A stretch of DNA of 64,000 nucleotides from DASZFV01 sp036494575. Its GTDB lineage: Bacteria > Myxococcota_A > Polyangia > Fen-1088. Shown here piece by piece: positions 62,647 to 64,000 of this stretch. A program made the position numbers and the translations under genes. The stretch's first letter is position 1. The number at the start of each line of letters is the position of its first letter. The stretch is from NCBI GenBank assembly GCA_036494575.1, contig DASXOE010000053.1:16419-80418 (forward strand), read 5' to 3'. The notes beneath the pieces are model-generated. The model ran no database searches and was not told the origin of the DNA. It was given only the letters and a program-made list of their open reading frames with translations.

Positions 62647-62859
62647 CGGCGGAAGAGCTACTGGCCGTGCGGGGGGCCCGATCAAGATGGCTGTCCGCCC
62701 GACCCGCCACTCTTGGGGGATGCCTGCAACCCAAGTCAGATCTGCTCTTATGGTGTGCCGTGCGTCTTTGCGGTTGGCCCGACCCTGATTTGCGTAGACG
62801 GCTACTGGCAAGGAGCGCTGGGAGGAGACTGCCTCATACGGACCTGCGGCTCGCCGTGA
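62647..62859 (+). pseudogene. Decayed Cys-module fragment
   Basis: A frame bounded by a stop at 62644 and 62857-62859 has no start codon at its 5' side. It encodes CGGPDQDGCPPDPPLLGDAC, then ICSYGVPC and a GYW-x-GALGGDC end. The pattern matches the Cys modules of the neighbouring S74 lipoprotein (CP-x2-PP-x2-G-x2-C), so it looks like the remnant of a related gene. Confidence 0.4.
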
Positions 62860-62909
62860 TGAGCGGGTCGCACTGAGTCGATCGAGATCGGCGAGCTGGC
62901 GGCCCGTCT

Positions 62910-63989
62910 CTAGGGACAGGCGACGCTGCCAGGATCGATGCCCAGCGCCTGGCAGTTGCTCTGGTACTGGCGCACCCGATCCGCCGCCGAGCCGCAGTCG
63001 CCTTTGATGATGCGCACGGTGCGACCGAAGGCGCCGGCGGCGATGGCTTGGTGGCAGTTCATGCCCACGCTGGGGTTGGTGTGCAGCGTCCAGTACCAAA
63101 TGCCGGTTTGCCAGACGACGCCGGCCGTCGACGCCAGTTGCGGCTCCGCCGCCAGGTTCAGCCCGAGGCCGCTCCCAACCTCCTGATAGATGGCCTGCCC
63201 GGTGATCTGCAACGAGCCGCGGCCATGGTAGTCCTGCTGCGACGACGGCATATTTCCCTCGTCTACGAACGCCAGATACGCGGTCTCGACCGCCACGTTG
63301 GCGAAGAAGGCCGCGACCTCGCGCCGGTCCTGCAGCAGGTTGCCGCTGCGGGCGAAGGTGGCCAGCGCGGGGGTGTCGAGGGCCTTACAAAGGCCGGCGT
63401 AAGTGTATGCGGCTTGAATCACGCGGCCCTGAAACGGGGCGGCGAACATGGCGTCGTAGGTGGCCTGAAACGTGGTTTTCCCCGTGGGCGCCAGGCGATC
63501 CAGCACCGCGCACACCTCAGGAGGCGGTGGCGCCATCGGCGTGCAGCCCGTATATGGCGACCAGAAAAATGTGCTGACCGTGGGGTCCAGGCCGTTGTTC
63601 GCGTTGGTCGCGACGTATGGCTTGGCCATGTACATGACGACGTCGCCCATCTCGTAGGGCGTGCCGGCCTTCCAATCGGGGTAGTTGCAAATCGGCAGTG
63701 GTACGTCGGCCGGACCGTCGCCCGCGCTGGCGTCGCGGGCCCCACCCGAGCCGCCCACGCCCCCGCTGCCGTCGACTCCGGCGCTGCTGCCGCCGCTGCC
63801 GCCTGTCTGGTTGCCAGCGCTGCCGCTTCCCTGGTTGCCAGCGCTGCCAGTTCCGTGTTCGCCACCGCTGCCGGGCGCGGCGCCGCCGCTGCCAATGTTG
63901 CCAGCGCCGCCGCTGAGCGTGGTCGGCTTGCCACTCGAGCAACCGGTCGCCAGGGCGACCAGACCGGCCGCCAGTCCCCCGATCAGCAC
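62910..63989 (-). CDS. Exported GH19-type chitinase with carbohydrate-binding module
   Basis: The frame is still open at the window end, so the start may lie outside; GTG 63989 gives 359 residues. The signal part ends in a lipobox-like LATGCSSG (C17), then a Gly/Ser/Asn-rich linker of about 65 residues. Next is a CBM5/12-like module (YPDWKAGTPYEMGDVVMYMAKPY), then the GH19 lysozyme-like domain. The acid/base is E235 in FFANVAVETAYL, a second acidic residue is E244, and YHGRGSLQITG is the family strand near the site. Predicted role is hydrolysis of chitin or related beta-1,4 GlcNAc polymers outside the cell, useful for predation or scavenging. Confidence 0.85.
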   Translation of the reverse strand: MLIGGLAAGLVALATGCSSGKPTTLSGGAGNIGSGGAAPGSGGEHGTGSAGNQGSGSAGNQTGGSGGSSAGVDGSGGVGGSGGARDASAGDGPADVPLPICNYPDWKAGTPYEMGDVVMYMAKPYVATNANNGLDPTVSTFFWSPYTGCTPMAPPPPEVCAVLDRLAPTGKTTFQATYDAMFAAPFQGRVIQAAYTYAGLCKALDTPALATFARSGNLLQDRREVAAFFANVAVETAYLAFVDEGNMPSSQQDYHGRGSLQITGQAIYQEVGSGLGLNLAAEPQLASTAGVVWQTGIWYWTLHTNPSVGMNCHQAIAAGAFGRTVRIIKGDCGSAADRVRQYQSNCQALGIDPGSVACP

Positions 63990-64000
63990 GGCGGCAGATC

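Overview
The window is GC-rich DNA that fits a predatory or soil Myxococcota (Deltaproteobacteria-type) chromosome, most like the Polyangiales. Three things point there: a very large Cys-repeat surface protein ending in a MYXO-CTERM-like tail, a Ser/Thr protein kinase with a TPR partner, and many Cys-rich or Gly-rich lipoproteins. No species is claimed.

Layout. 1-4.8 kb: the 3' part of a giant cysteine-repeat protein, with 15 in-register units of 210 bp. 4.8-17.2 kb: housekeeping and regulatory genes (SlyD-like PPIase, TPR protein, Ser/Thr kinase, Kup K+ transporter, beta-mannosidase, a receiver-like protein without its phospho-Asp, a 57-residue small protein, MBL-fold hydrolase, DsbA/FrnE-like protein, DEAD-box helicase, tRNA-Val). 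17.7-26.8 kb: a histidine kinase and NtrC-type regulator, followed by a heavy-metal RND efflux operon (czcA-, czcC- and czcB-like). A sigma-54 promoter and paired upstream sites lie between the regulator and the pump. 27.9-38.6 kb: a four-gene operon, acyl-CoA synthetase-recC-recB-recD, with 4-nt overlaps at each junction. 38.7-54.2 kb: a HEAT-type protein, an aldehyde dehydrogenase, a large MopE-like lipoprotein, and a split methylmalonyl-CoA mutase system. In that system the B12-binding subunit, a cupin protein, an acyl-CoA dehydrogenase and MeaB are on +, and SCOT A/B plus the mutase catalytic chain are on -. A geranylgeranyl-reductase-type flavoprotein and an IHF/HU protein lie between. 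54.3-57.4 kb: SAM hydroxide adenosyltransferase, a lipoprotein, an RlmD/TrmA-type methyltransferase, tRNA-Gly. 57.4-64 kb: an accessory-looking stretch that begins with an ISL3-type transposase remnant beside tRNA-Gly. It carries small secreted or lipoprotein genes, a monoheme cytochrome, an S74-domain lipoprotein, a decayed Cys-module and a GH19 chitinase that runs to the window end.

How the genes fit together. The two-component pair probably senses an envelope signal such as metal and switches on the efflux pump through sigma-54. The mutase, MeaB, acyl-CoA dehydrogenase, SCOT and a malonyl-CoA-synthetase-like enzyme suggest branched-chain, propionate or ketone-body acyl-CoA metabolism. A recurring signal of interest is a TAnnnT-type -10 box exactly six bases before several GTG/ATG starts, which suggests leaderless mRNAs. 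A second is a palindromic stem found in frame inside two unrelated genes, recC and the cupin gene.
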